DNA of 64,000 bases from NCBI GenBank assembly GCA_964478165.1, contig CAYZGU010000001.1, positions 1-64,000 on the forward strand, read 5' to 3'. The notes below the pieces were generated by a model that saw nothing but the letters and a program-made list of their open reading frames with translations, was not told where the DNA came from and searched no databases. Made by a program: the position numbers and the translations under genes. The DNA comes from CAYZGU01 sp964478165. GTDB taxonomy: Bacteria; Poribacteria; WGA-4E; JAJDTR01. Positions 44,120 through 53,404 of this stretch are shown piece by piece. Positions within the stretch are counted from its first letter, which is position 1; the number at the start of each line of letters is the position of its first letter.

Positions 44120-45358
44120 CTACAATCCTCCAGCTTGCAATGTCTGGATGTAATTTTCGTTAATGTTGTTAGATGGATGTGTGGGGTTCTTATGAGGATC
44201 CGGAAATTCTTCCATCAGCGACTGGTATGCGGCAATCGAGAGATCTATCTCACCGCGTTTTTCACGGATGTTTCCAATCCAATACTGAGCTTGCCTACGG
44301 GTGTCATAATCGAAGCTGGCATTATCAGCGACCTTTCTGTACGCATCAATTGCACCGTCAGTATCGTTTTTGGCAAAATAGATTTGTGCTACAAAAAATT
44401 GAGAATTAGGAGCATTCTCGTTTTTTGGATACAGATTAATCGCCTCTTCAAGCTGTGCAATTGCTTCATCGTATTCTTGCATTTTTTCGTACGCCCAGCC
44501 GACGTAAAAGTGAGAATCCTGAGCCACCTTCGATGCCGGATCAGTCTCGATTAGGCGCTCATAACCGTTGATAGCCTCATTGTATTTCCCTTCAGCAAAA
44601 TAGGTTTGCGCAATACCAAACTGAGCCAGTGGAGCCAATTCTGGATGCCCTGCATCAACAACCTTTCGGAACTCAACGCGAGCGCCTTGGTACTCCCTCT
44701 TCTCTGTGTAAATCATTCCAGTATAGTAGATCAGACTATGAGCCAGTTCTTTGCCTCGAAAATCCTCTTCCAATTCATCAAACGCCTGCAGCGTGCGATT
44801 CAAAAGGCCTTTTCCATAATAACACATGGCTCGGCTGAACCGCGCTTGATCGACAAGACTGCTACCGGGATAATTTTCAATCAACTGATCAAAGAGCGCC
44901 AGGGCGCGATTGTAATAGGCATCCGCGGACTTTAACACTTCAGTCTCCTTGACACCATCACCAGTTTTGAAATTCGCGATGGCGATTGTGTACAGCGCAT
45001 CATCCGTCCATTGACTATCAGGATGATTTCTAATCAAGCGGCGAAATAGCGCAAAAGCTTCTTCATCGGTCCTAGCAATCCGCGAACCGAGCTGATAGAT
45101 AGCATCGTCAGCCCAACGGCTATCTGGGTATTCTTCAAACACTTGGCGATATAACGCTCTCACTCTTCGAACGCGATCCTGATCCGCATCTTCAAAGGTC
45201 ACCGGTGGATTATCTGTTCCGCGAGCCTCTTGCCAAGCTTTCTCTGCTTTTTCGTAATATCCGCCGTAATCCTTGTCTGGATTTACCGATTTACCGATCC
45301 AGAATCCAACCGCCAGCGCCACAATCACAAGAATTTCCGCGACTAAAAATTTCCTCAT
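44120..45358 (-). CDS. Membrane-anchored TPR protein
   Basis: The 412-residue product has one N-terminal transmembrane or signal-anchor helix (LVAEILVIVALAVGFWIG) followed by about nine tetratricopeptide repeats of the outer-membrane-lipoprotein type. Examples are YPDSRWADDAIYQLGS, HPDSQWTDDALYTIA, YPGSSLVDQARFSRA and GKYNEAINGYERLIETDP. The pattern resembles BamD/YbgF-like periplasmic scaffolds that hold cell-envelope proteins. Its partner is unknown. The gene is convergent with the PLP enzyme 73 bp away, and its start region faces a strong hairpin. Confidence 0.8.
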   Translation of the reverse strand: MRKFLVAEILVIVALAVGFWIGKSVNPDKDYGGYYEKAEKAWQEARGTDNPPVTFEDADQDRVRRVRALYRQVFEEYPDSRWADDAIYQLGSRIARTDEEAFALFRRLIRNHPDSQWTDDALYTIAIANFKTGDGVKETEVLKSADAYYNRALALFDQLIENYPGSSLVDQARFSRAMCYYGKGLLNRTLQAFDELEEDFRGKELAHSLIYYTGMIYTEKREYQGARVEFRKVVDAGHPELAPLAQFGIAQTYFAEGKYNEAINGYERLIETDPASKVAQDSHFYVGWAYEKMQEYDEAIAQLEEAINLYPKNENAPNSQFFVAQIYFAKNDTDGAIDAYRKVADNASFDYDTRRQAQYWIGNIREKRGEIDLSIAAYQSLMEEFPDPHKNPTHPSNNINENYIQTLQAGGL

Positions 45359-45460
45359 ATTTCCACTCCTAGAAGCAATTCAGATTTAGATTGATTTCTC
45401 CCCGCATCAAGAGGCAACAGAGTACGTGAATTGTAGCATTGTTGCAACAGTGTGTCAACC

Positions 45461-45497
45461 CCCCACGATGGTTGTCATTTTGGCAATCATCGTGGGG
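45461..45497. repeat. 17-bp stem-loop between divergent genes
   Basis: CCCCACGATGGTTGTCA (45461-45477) pairs along its whole length, allowing two G-U pairs, with TGGCAATCATCGTGGGG (45481-45497) around a TTT loop. It lies between the TPR gene (minus) and the HAD phosphatase (plus), so it precedes both starts and cannot terminate either. There is no T-tract. It could be a 5' leader hairpin or a binding site. Confidence 0.6.
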
Positions 45498-45743
45498 CGG
45501 AGGTAACGACATTTCCCTAGACAAACGTCATATGACTTATATCACAATCGAAACAAATTTTAGTTCCCGCAAAGCAAGCTTTCCGCCGATGTGTTATGAC
45601 TGAGTTCATGTTCGTACCGGCGATTTCTCTGGATGGAATCGTCACCGTATGCTAAACTCTTGCGTTATCCTCGAACTGGGTGGCACCCCAACACAAAATT
45701 TAGAATGCACGTAGGCTATATTGCAACATTTTCCACACACCCA

Positions 45744-46586
45744 ATGACAAAATACAAGCTCGTTGCACTTGACATCGATGGCACACTCCTCGATTCGTCT
45801 GGACAAGTTTCGAACAGAACAAAAGAAACAATTCACGCAGTTTCCCAAACGGGAGTACGTATCCTTGTTGCCACAGGTCGACGTTTATGCACAGCAAGGC
45901 CACTCGTGTTGCAACTTGAACTTCCCGACATATTCCTTGCCGCCCACAATGGTGCTATCCTCAAGGAACTTGATGGGAAGTTCCTATATCATCGCCTGCT
46001 CTCACGCGACATAGCTAGACAGACCGTAGCGGTTGCCAAAGACCTCGGCATGTGCCCAATTGCTTTCGCAGGGACACACGACGATACAACTGTGTTGATT
46101 GAAGATTACGGAGATCGAATTGATGAATGGCAACGCGCCTATCTTGAAGAAAATCGCAGATCTCTACACCAAGTTAACGACCTCGCCACGGATCTACCGA
46201 GTGACGTTATCGAAATTGTCTGTGTCGTTTCACTGGCGGACGCACATCAAATTACTGAGGCTTTTGAGACACGCATGAACCAACAAGTCAAGCCCATCCT
46301 AGTTACGACAACAGATCAAAATCGTGCCTTTATCGGACTCACTAACCCAAACGTAAGCAAGCGTGAACCGCTGCGATATCTCACCGAAGAAATGAACATA
46401 AATCCTGAAGAGGTCGTCGCAATCGGGGATAATTATAACGATCTGGACATGTTGAACTTTGCCGGCGTGGGAATTGTGATGGAGAATGCTGTTCCGCCAC
46501 TTAAGCAAATGGGATTTCATGTAACCGCATCGAACGACGAAGATGGCGTTGCTAAAGCTCTGGAGGAATTCGTATTAGACAGCTAA
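45744..46586 (+). CDS. Cof-type HAD-superfamily phosphatase
   Basis: The protein of about 280 residues has the four HAD motifs: VALDIDGTLLDSSGQVS (nucleophile and acid Asp), ILVATGRRL (motif II), a C2-type cap between about residues 80 and 190, a Lys/Arg before the acidic site, and AIGDNYNDLDMLNFAG (motif IV). Cof-type enzymes dephosphorylate sugar phosphates, flavin or PLP-type substrates; the substrate is not readable here. The ATG at 45744 is placed by the family start, although the frame is open upstream to 45633 with no clear ribosome site. Confidence 0.85.
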   Translation: MTKYKLVALDIDGTLLDSSGQVSNRTKETIHAVSQTGVRILVATGRRLCTARPLVLQLELPDIFLAAHNGAILKELDGKFLYHRLLSRDIARQTVAVAKDLGMCPIAFAGTHDDTTVLIEDYGDRIDEWQRAYLEENRRSLHQVNDLATDLPSDVIEIVCVVSLADAHQITEAFETRMNQQVKPILVTTTDQNRAFIGLTNPNVSKREPLRYLTEEMNINPEEVVAIGDNYNDLDMLNFAGVGIVMENAVPPLKQMGFHVTASNDEDGVAKALEEFVLDS

Positions 46587-46664
46587 CGCGCTGCTCAAAG
46601 CTCATTGACGGCGTCTGCAATTCGATTGTGAAAACACGTCAGGGGGAACCTGCTGAGGCAGTTC

Positions 46665-46700
46665 AAACAAAAGCACTACTAACTAAATAGTGCTTTTGTT
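46665..46700 (+). terminator. Probable terminator after the HAD gene
   Basis: AACAAAAGCACTA (46665-46677) and TAGTGCTTTTGTT (46688-46700) form a 13-bp stem with a loop of about 10 nt. The 3' arm is T-rich (CTTTTGTT) but is not followed by a run of T, so efficiency is uncertain. It lies about 80 bp after the HAD stop codon. Confidence 0.5.
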
Positions 46701-46989
46701 GAAGAGATTAATCGCATACACTTGAACCCCAAGACATGTATGCTGACCGTAGAACAGTGCCGCATAGAGAACCTCGATTGGCCAAGAATATCAAACCAAA
46801 TGGTTGAAACAGATATTTTTTCCCTGAATTAAGAAAAGTTCAACCCTATATGACTTCAGAATGCGATATAACTAGAGGGGAACTTCGCCACCGCATCGAT
46901 TCTTTCTATAACCAGCGTTTAAATCAAGTAATGGGAGCGGGAATTGGTATAGTAATTCCGGTGAGATTGGATTACTCTAGCCTAGCATC

Positions 46990-47562
46990 ATGCTTGAATG
47001 GATAAAAGGACAGGCAAGAAAGATTTTTCGTGGCTCCAAGTCTCCTGAACAAACCACCTGGAACAGGAACAAAACTGACGAGGGTGTTCCGTATAATTGT
47101 ACAATGGTGGCACCCGCACCCCGGTTAGACAGAACAAATACCTACAACATAGTCACAGTTCTCATTAATGCGCTGGGGAACCCTGAAAAGCTCCAATATG
47201 AGCACACTATCTCACAACTTCATCCAAGGGATCCATGTACAGATTCAGACCGAAGGATTGTCGTCGCAAGGCTATGTGTCAACAAACCGCCCGTGTTGCA
47301 CAGACATAATCACATCTGCTTCAAGAGAGCATCCTTGGTGGCAGAGTGTGTGAAATGGGAAGCACACCACAAAATGGACAACACACACTCTAGGGTTGAA
47401 GATAGTTCTTCCAAAAAGTCATATCCCCATCTCCATTCAAAACTTGGGATAGAATTTACAGCAGAATGCGCTAAATCAATTTTAAATCAGCTCGGATACT
47501 CCGACATAGGCAGATGCAACATATCAAATCCTCATGCGCGCGAAGTAAGCGTGGTGAACTAA
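46990..47562 (+). CDS. Hypothetical open frame, doubtful
   Basis: This is a 190-codon frame opening at an ATG with no clear ribosome site and overlapping the 5' end of the SurA-like gene. No domain, signal peptide or membrane segment is recognised, and the composition (many His, Asn, Cys) is unlike its neighbours. A separate 51-codon frame (46850-47005) just upstream, with MGAGIGIVIPVRL, overlaps its start, so the two may be pieces of one frameshifted gene. It may also be chance. Confidence 0.25.
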   Translation: MLEWIKGQARKIFRGSKSPEQTTWNRNKTDEGVPYNCTMVAPAPRLDRTNTYNIVTVLINALGNPEKLQYEHTISQLHPRDPCTDSDRRIVVARLCVNKPPVLHRHNHICFKRASLVAECVKWEAHHKMDNTHSRVEDSSSKKSYPHLHSKLGIEFTAECAKSILNQLGYSDIGRCNISNPHAREVSVVN

Positions 47563-47579
47563 GAATCGAAGGAATTGTG

Positions 47580-48650
47580 GTGGGAACAATTATCTATTGG
47601 TTAAAACACATAGTTAAGCGATATTCACCACGCTTTGAACTGTGCCTTCTAGTTGGGCTTTTCCTTACAACAGAAGACGGCGCAACGTCTCGAAAAGAAG
47701 AAAAAATTGACTATGTGATCGCCGTCGTCAATGAACAAGCAATTACGTGGACTGAACTGCAGAGTGCTTTGGTTATTCCAACCTTTGTTGACCCCATGCT
47801 TTCACTGTCTCCACAAATGCTTAATCAACTCGAGAATCCGTCGCTCGAAGTCCAACGAACCGTTTTAGAAATCCTAATCGACCGCACCTTGATGCTGCAG
47901 GAGGCTGAACGCTGGGGCATTCCTCTAGCGCGTTGGCATGAGAAAGTTGCCACCGATATGAGTAAGCTTATGGCAGCATATCCTAGTGAAGAAATTTTTT
48001 TTAAAATACTGAAGGCAAGTAGGCTGGAATACGAGGAACTAGAAGAATGGCTGAGGTCAGGCCTGATAATCGACGAACTAATTCTTCGTCGATTCATTAA
48101 CAGAATAGATGGGGAGGAGATGGAAAAACAAGCAACTAAGCACTTTCAACAGCACGAATCAGACTATTCTCTACCAGCTCAAGCAAGATTCCAGTATGTT
48201 CTCGTTTCTTCGAAACCTAACGCACCGGTCAGTCGCCAAACCGAGGCCAAACAACTTGCCCAGTACATCTACTTGCGTCTAAGGGAAGGCACCGCAGTTC
48301 AAAGCATTCCAGAAATAGCAGCAAACCCCGTCAAGATTATAGCCAGCACCAAGACGGAAAGCATCCACACGGAGATAGGACAATTGATTGTAGAACTAGA
48401 GGCAAATCGATGGAATCGACCGATTCAGACGCCAGATGGCTATCTTGTTACCAGATTACTTAGCCTTGAAAAACCACGCCATAGAAAGTATACAGAAGTA
48501 CGACAGAAGATTAAGCGAAGACTCGTCGAAAAACAAGTAGCCGAGCAAATGGAGATTTGGCTCGAAGAACAGAAAAAAACCGGGGACTGGCGCATTCTGA
48601 ATCCAGCGTTATCAGAACTACAACAAAACGACAGAAGTACTAAACCTTAA
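47580..48650 (+). CDS. SurA-like periplasmic chaperone / peptidyl-prolyl isomerase relative
   Basis: The protein of about 356 residues has a hydrophobic N-terminal segment (FELCLLVGLFLTT) for export. The SurA N-terminal signature follows, YVIAVVNEQAITWTELQSAL with the later LEILIDRTLMLQEAERWGI. After a helical middle, residues of about 210-320 (LPAQARFQYVLVSS to IQTPDGYLVTRLL) resemble a parvulin-type domain with a shortened, poorly conserved core, so isomerase activity is uncertain. SurA proteins escort outer-membrane proteins. A GTG at 47580 with GAAGGA 6 nt upstream is favoured; an ATG at 47514 is also in frame. Confidence 0.75.
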   Translation: MGTIIYWLKHIVKRYSPRFELCLLVGLFLTTEDGATSRKEEKIDYVIAVVNEQAITWTELQSALVIPTFVDPMLSLSPQMLNQLENPSLEVQRTVLEILIDRTLMLQEAERWGIPLARWHEKVATDMSKLMAAYPSEEIFFKILKASRLEYEELEEWLRSGLIIDELILRRFINRIDGEEMEKQATKHFQQHESDYSLPAQARFQYVLVSSKPNAPVSRQTEAKQLAQYIYLRLREGTAVQSIPEIAANPVKIIASTKTESIHTEIGQLIVELEANRWNRPIQTPDGYLVTRLLSLEKPRHRKYTEVRQKIKRRLVEKQVAEQMEIWLEEQKKTGDWRILNPALSELQQNDRSTKP

Positions 48651-48668
48651 AGTATCTCACACAAAGTA

Positions 48669-49466
48669 ATGCAAGGTATTAATCAAATCTTTGAACATTC
48701 CAAACCGATAATAGGAGTAGTCCACCTACTCCCTTTAATCGGAAACCCTATGTCGACCGTCGGACTCACAGATGTGCGCAGCCGTGCGCTATCTGATACG
48801 GCAAAGCTTGTCGACAACTGTATAGATGGCGTTCTCGTTGAGAATTATGGTGATGTCCCTTTCTTTCCAGACCATGTGGGCGCGCACACTGTCGCTTCAA
48901 TGACCATTATCGCACACGAACTTCGCGAACAATATCCCCAAACACCTATCGGAATTAACGTCCTCCGAAACGACGCTGTTGCTGCGATGGCAATTGCAAG
49001 TGCGGCTCAATTGGAGTTTATTCGTGTTAATATACATTGTGGAGCAATGCTCACCGATCAGGGGCTCATACAGGGTAAGGCACACGAGACACTTCGGTAT
49101 CGATCAACACTCCACAGTGACGTCAAGATATTCGCCGATCTTTCGGTCAAACACGCCGCTCCACTCGTTCCAGTGGACTTGACGACAAGTGCAGAAGATA
49201 CATTCGGCCGTGGGCTTGCCGATGCTTTGGTTATTACGGGCACCGGAACAGGCAAACCCGCAGACGTTTCCGATTTACAAGAAGTCAAAGAAACTATTCC
49301 TAACGCTCAGGTCTTCGTCGGCAGCGGTATCACGCCCGCCACAATTAATGACTTTTTACAATATGCTGATGGAGCCATCATCGGTACCTGGTTCAAACGT
49401 GATGGAGTGACCACCAACGAGGTCGATGCAAGCCGTGTTGAATCGCTGATTGGAGCTCGAGGATAA
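48669..49466 (+). CDS. BtpA/SgcQ family protein
   Basis: The 265-residue TIM-barrel-like protein has the family landmarks IGVVHLLPLIGNP, DGVLVENYGDVPFF, PIGINVLRNDAVAAMAIA, FIRVNIHCGAMLTDQGLIQG, KIFADLSVKHAAPL and ADALVITGTGTGKPA. BtpA was described in cyanobacteria as needed for photosystem I stability, but the family occurs in many non-photosynthetic bacteria, where it is probably a (beta/alpha)8 enzyme. It begins 18 bp after the SurA-like gene and probably shares its transcript. Confidence 0.88.
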   Translation: MQGINQIFEHSKPIIGVVHLLPLIGNPMSTVGLTDVRSRALSDTAKLVDNCIDGVLVENYGDVPFFPDHVGAHTVASMTIIAHELREQYPQTPIGINVLRNDAVAAMAIASAAQLEFIRVNIHCGAMLTDQGLIQGKAHETLRYRSTLHSDVKIFADLSVKHAAPLVPVDLTTSAEDTFGRGLADALVITGTGTGKPADVSDLQEVKETIPNAQVFVGSGITPATINDFLQYADGAIIGTWFKRDGVTTNEVDASRVESLIGARG

Positions 49467-49791
49467 AACTTTAAGATGCGATTAAGAACAATGGGAATCA
49501 CACCCCAGAAAAACAGCCCTTGGAATGTATGGAATGCATAAGGTCGGTTCTGCAAAACGTCGCTTGTATTAACTGCACAATTGGCCCCGCAAATTTGGCC
49601 ATTATTGGAGAGAGGATTGACGTGTGATTCCAACTAAGACATAAGCGATTATAGACCACAGGAGGATTGGCTCCCAATAACATTAGGACAAGTGAAGCTT
49701 CGAAACTCGGCCTTTTCTTAACCATCGTAAACTTCTCGAAAGATAGTTCGTTTAAAGTTGTCTGTAAACTCAATATTGGAATGGGTTCTTC
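49467..49791. other. 325-bp interval upstream of the ECF sigma gene
   Basis: No gene or strong hairpin was seen. A TTGACG hexamer near 49617 lacks a well-spaced -10 box, so no promoter is called. A minus-strand frame extending into the sigma gene is rejected. Confidence 0.35.
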
Positions 49792-50373
49792 ATGGATACT
49801 ATCGTTGAAGATGAGATGTTGGTTGCACAATTTCAGGCCGGCAGACAGGATGCGTTCGATGAACTGATGAGGCGCTACAAACACAAGATCAACGCGTACC
49901 TTCTCAGATCGATTAGGAATCATGAGGATGCCGAGGAATTGACTATCGAAGTCTTCTTTAAAGCTTATCGTGCCCTCAACAGCTGGCAAGCGCAAGCTCG
50001 ATTTTCAACTTGGCTGTATAAGATTGCTCATAACCTTTCAATTGACCACCACCGCGCAAAATCACGGAAACCACTCTACTACTTAGACGATGAGAAAATT
50101 AACATCCAAGATGCTGTCGCCACCGATCTTGCAAGCAACCCGGCGTCACAGATCGAAGAAACCGATAGAAGCCGTCTTATCCGAGCCGCAGTAGATCGGC
50201 TTTCACCAAACCAAAAGGCTGTATTCCTTCTAACTCGGTATGAAGGACTGCAAATTAAGGAAACTGCAGAGGTACTTGGCGTAGCCGAAGGCACAGTAAA
50301 GATTCACCTGCACCGTGCAATGAAGAAGTTGGAGATTCTGCTTCGGCCTCTTTGGAAAGAAAACGAAATCTGA
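49792..50373 (+). CDS. ECF-type RNA polymerase sigma factor
   Basis: This 193-residue sigma70-family factor has region 2 (AFDELMRRYKHKINAYLLRS, then HEDAEELTIEVFFKAYRAL and FSTWLYKIAHNLSIDHHR). A linker follows, and then region 4 with a helix-turn-helix (LSPNQKAVFLLTRYEGLQIK to LGVAEGTVKIHLHRAMKKL). Regions 1 and 3 are absent, as in group 4 factors. It directs RNA polymerase to a specific regulon, which may include its own operon. It is followed after 16 bp by its probable zinc-finger anti-sigma factor. Confidence 0.92.
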   Translation: MDTIVEDEMLVAQFQAGRQDAFDELMRRYKHKINAYLLRSIRNHEDAEELTIEVFFKAYRALNSWQAQARFSTWLYKIAHNLSIDHHRAKSRKPLYYLDDEKINIQDAVATDLASNPASQIEETDRSRLIRAAVDRLSPNQKAVFLLTRYEGLQIKETAEVLGVAEGTVKIHLHRAMKKLEILLRPLWKENEI

Positions 50374-50389
50374 GATACGGAGCTCGCTA

Positions 50390-51052
50390 ATGTCAACTTG
50401 CAAGCAACATCAAGAATCCTACGTCGAATATGTCTTCAACCTTCTTAGCGACCTGCAGATTGCTGTCTTAGAAGCCCACCTCGAAAATTGTGCCGATTGC
50501 AGACAGCACGTCAGAGCGTGGAAAGAGGTGCTGCGACTCTCTGATGGTGCAGAGGAGATAGTGGCAGAGACTGCAAGCGTTGAAGATATTGCGATAAAAG
50601 TATACAAGCGCCTCGCAGCGGAACCTAGAAAGAAGACCCGAAGAACTTTCTCTTCACGGATAGCTGAGCGCCTTCTACTAGGCGTCTCCAATCTTAGTAC
50701 TCCGCCGATTAGAATGTTTCCCATCAATGTGAGCACGCACTGGCGCGGCGCACTCGCCGCCTGTGTCTTGGTTCTAGGACTAATCATCTCCGCAGTATTT
50801 TTCAATGGAAAACAATCAGCAACTGCACCACTGGCGTCAGTCGAGGTTCTACCGGCAAGTAAGCGAATCGAGCAGTATCGATCGCAGGGAATTCGCCGCA
50901 GCCTGGAGGACGTCCTTGTCATAAAGCATCTAAGAAATGATGACCGTGAAGCCGCCAGCCGACTGCGCATATTGAACGAACAAGTAGAAGGCACGCGTTA
51001 CGAACACATAGCAAATCAACAGCTTCAAATGAATCAGATCTCATTTAGATAG
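50390..51052 (+). CDS. Zinc-finger (ZAS-type) transmembrane anti-sigma factor
   Basis: The 220-residue product has an N-terminal H-x3-C-x2-C zinc motif (HLENCADC, near residue 30) typical of anti-sigma factors that clamp ECF sigma factors. A linker and one transmembrane helix at about 122-142 (LAACVLVLGLIISAVFF) follow, with a periplasmic tail of about 80 residues. Together with the sigma gene it forms a standard membrane signalling pair. The signal is unknown. The next gene begins within a few bases of its stop. Confidence 0.85.
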   Translation: MSTCKQHQESYVEYVFNLLSDLQIAVLEAHLENCADCRQHVRAWKEVLRLSDGAEEIVAETASVEDIAIKVYKRLAAEPRKKTRRTFSSRIAERLLLGVSNLSTPPIRMFPINVSTHWRGALAACVLVLGLIISAVFFNGKQSATAPLASVEVLPASKRIEQYRSQGIRRSLEDVLVIKHLRNDDREAASRLRILNEQVEGTRYEHIANQQLQMNQISFR

Positions 51053-51179
51053 GGTGCAGTGCATGAGCACATGCGAAGACGACAAAATCAAGGAAGATAG
51101 CAAGGGAATAGAATTCTCTGCTAGAAAAAGTGAATTAAATATAATCGTCAGTTCAGGAAATCTCTCGAGACAGGAACGT

Positions 51180-53144
51180 ATGCACACCGTCCATTTTAGT
51201 CTGCTCGTTCATGTGTTACTACTAAGTGCTAATATCCTTTCACATGCTGATCTACACACTGTCAATGTGTCCACCCTGATTAATGAGGGCAGGTATAATC
51301 AGGCAACGCAGACCTTGAACAGGCTTGCCGCGACAACACCAGACATCGAGCAACTGAGCTGGATTTACCATCAATTAGGTGAAATCCATTACGCCCATAC
51401 ACAAGACTATCCAAAAGCACTACATGCTTACGATCGAATTATTCAACTAAAGTCGCGCAGCCCGGCGGTAGACGATATAGTCCTTGCGTACATCAAGAAG
51501 GGAGATACCTACCGCCGTATGGGACAAAACCACAGCGCTATGCAGACCTATCAAGCGCTTATAGACCATTTTCCTCCTTCTCATTTTGCCCACCAAACTG
51601 GCTTGAACAAAATTAAGAACTTTGAAACTGCGCTCAACATCTTGCAAGTTCAAAAAGATATCATAAAAAATCATCACGGCACTCCCTCGGCAATTGAAGC
51701 ACAGTTCCAAATTGCGGAAGTTTATCGTGGACATTATCAACTAAATCAACCTGAACAAGCGATTCAGGAATATCAGATAATGCTAAAATTGTATCCGGAC
51801 GCCGAAAATGCCCCTGAGGCACAATGGCGCATAGGCAATTTACGGCATGTAGTTCTAAGTCAGCCCAATCTAGCCATCAAAGCCTATCGGAATGTGTCAA
51901 CCAACTATCCAGCGAGCAATTTCGCCGCGGATGCCCTGTTTCAAATTGCTCGCATCCATGGAGAACAAAATCAGTATGAACAATCAGCATCTATTCTTGA
52001 AAGTCTCAGCAACGACTATCCAGATTACTGGAACATACACGCTGTGTTTTTTTGGTTAGGCGTTTGTTATAAGCAATCTCGGGACTATCGTCGCTCAGTT
52101 CAAGCGTTCGAAACTTTTCTCCATGTCTATCTGCCGAATCTTGATGCTTCGTATTTCGGTCAGATTGGCAGGCACAATCAGAACCATGCTCAAATTGAGA
52201 TGGAATTACGGTCTACAATTCGGCAACTTAAATCTGAGCTTCCAGAGGTTGAGTGGAAAAAGATCAATGATTTGCTAGCCGCTTCGAATTACCTCGTAGC
52301 GTTAACGTTGACACGACAACTCATTGCGAATGCGCCGCACAGTGAGTACGCAGAAAAAGCGCGGTCCCAATTGGATTCAATCAAATCGTACGCGTCCATC
52401 CAGAACCTTCAGATTCGAGCGCGTACGTTTCCGAAGAGACCGGCAACAGCTCATAGTCAATTTCAAATTGGGGGCATCTACGAACGGCAGTTGCAAGAAT
52501 ACTCGAAAGCCATTAGAGCTTATGACAAACTCATTGAGAATTTTCCCAGTTCACCTTGGGCGCCTAAAGCCCTCTACCGCACCGGACTGATCTATCTGGA
52601 ACATTTCAACAATCGAGAAATGGCAATTCAAAGCCACGAGAGATTGCTTCAACAATATTCCACTTCCACGCAAACGATGATGGCACACTTCCAACTCGGC
52701 GAGATTTATCGGTTCCTTCAACGATATGATGAAGCATTAAAGGCTTACGAAAACACAGTTGCTTATCCCGAACGGGATTCATATCTCGCGGAAGGCTACA
52801 ACGACAGCTTTGCCGACCGAGCGCGCTTCCGTATCGGACGAGTACATTACGAGAAAGGACAACACCAAAACGCCCGATCTGCATTTGAAGCGTTCATCGA
52901 AAATCGCACTCAATCTCCACGCCTGGCAGCTGCCCATGTTTACCTCGCCCGCATGAAGCACGAAAGCGGGAATCTTTCCCATGCTTCGAAAGCATACGCG
53001 GAAGCGATGAAACTCGTCGGTGATAGCCAAATCCAAGCTGAAATGGTAGTCAATGAAGTTGACTATATGAAAGCTCAGGGAAACGGACAAGTGGCTGTCC
53101 TCGAACGGCTGGACGAACTATGCAACCTCTTGGACAACAAGTAA
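51180..53144 (+). CDS. Large secreted TPR-repeat protein
   Basis: From the ATG at 51180, preceded by AGGA, the protein has about 654 residues. It has a signal peptide (VHFSLLVHVLLLSANILSHA) and roughly a dozen tetratricopeptide repeats such as DYPKALHAYDRIIQL, NQPEQAIQEYQIMLKLYP, QPNLAIKAYRNVSTNYP, EYSKAIRAYDKLIENFP and RYDEALKAYENTVAYPERD. Such long arrays act as periplasmic or outer-membrane scaffolds. The frame is open back to about 51054, and an earlier start at 51063 is possible. It is directly downstream of the anti-sigma gene and probably belongs to that operon, as a target or sensor partner. Confidence 0.8.
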   Translation: MHTVHFSLLVHVLLLSANILSHADLHTVNVSTLINEGRYNQATQTLNRLAATTPDIEQLSWIYHQLGEIHYAHTQDYPKALHAYDRIIQLKSRSPAVDDIVLAYIKKGDTYRRMGQNHSAMQTYQALIDHFPPSHFAHQTGLNKIKNFETALNILQVQKDIIKNHHGTPSAIEAQFQIAEVYRGHYQLNQPEQAIQEYQIMLKLYPDAENAPEAQWRIGNLRHVVLSQPNLAIKAYRNVSTNYPASNFAADALFQIARIHGEQNQYEQSASILESLSNDYPDYWNIHAVFFWLGVCYKQSRDYRRSVQAFETFLHVYLPNLDASYFGQIGRHNQNHAQIEMELRSTIRQLKSELPEVEWKKINDLLAASNYLVALTLTRQLIANAPHSEYAEKARSQLDSIKSYASIQNLQIRARTFPKRPATAHSQFQIGGIYERQLQEYSKAIRAYDKLIENFPSSPWAPKALYRTGLIYLEHFNNREMAIQSHERLLQQYSTSTQTMMAHFQLGEIYRFLQRYDEALKAYENTVAYPERDSYLAEGYNDSFADRARFRIGRVHYEKGQHQNARSAFEAFIENRTQSPRLAAAHVYLARMKHESGNLSHASKAYAEAMKLVGDSQIQAEMVVNEVDYMKAQGNGQVAVLERLDELCNLLDNK

Positions 53145-53246
53145 GATACCATGAATAAGACGCCAGAGAAACGAATTGTAGATTGGAACCTGGATGGGAC
53201 TTAAACTCGTTCCATTTCTGAACTACGAAAGACAGTTGGATATTGG

Positions 53247-53276
53247 TTGACTTCTTCGATTTGTAGATGGTATAAT
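53247..53276 (+). promoter_or_regulatory. Sigma70-type promoter of groEL
   Basis: -35 TTGACT (53247-53252), an 18-bp spacer and -10 TATAAT (53271-53276) place the start near 53283, about 120 nt upstream of the groEL ATG. A CIRCE-like repeat lies just downstream of this start, the usual arrangement for HrcA-controlled chaperone genes. Confidence 0.7.
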
Positions 53277-53311
53277 CTATGTGTATTGGTATTCATAACC
53301 GCACACTGCAG

Positions 53312-53332
53312 GCATTCAATGAGTGAGAATGC
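53312..53332 (+). promoter_or_regulatory. CIRCE-like inverted repeat in the groEL leader
   Basis: GCATTC-N9-GAATGC (53312-53317 and 53327-53332) has the same half-site spacing as CIRCE, whose core is GCACTC-N9-GAGTGC, with one substitution per arm. It lies between the transcription start and the groEL ATG. No hrcA is visible in the window. A diverged HrcA operator is the simplest reading. Confidence 0.5.
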
Positions 53333-53404
53333 TGGAGACGCGCATCCAGATGCTTCAGATTTTGAGACGAACCTATTTGGATATAGACAATGAGGAGAAA
53401 TTGA

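Noticed and set aside
49498..49995. 165-codon minus-strand frame
   Set aside because: Overlaps the ECF sigma gene region 2 antisense; no recognisable domain.
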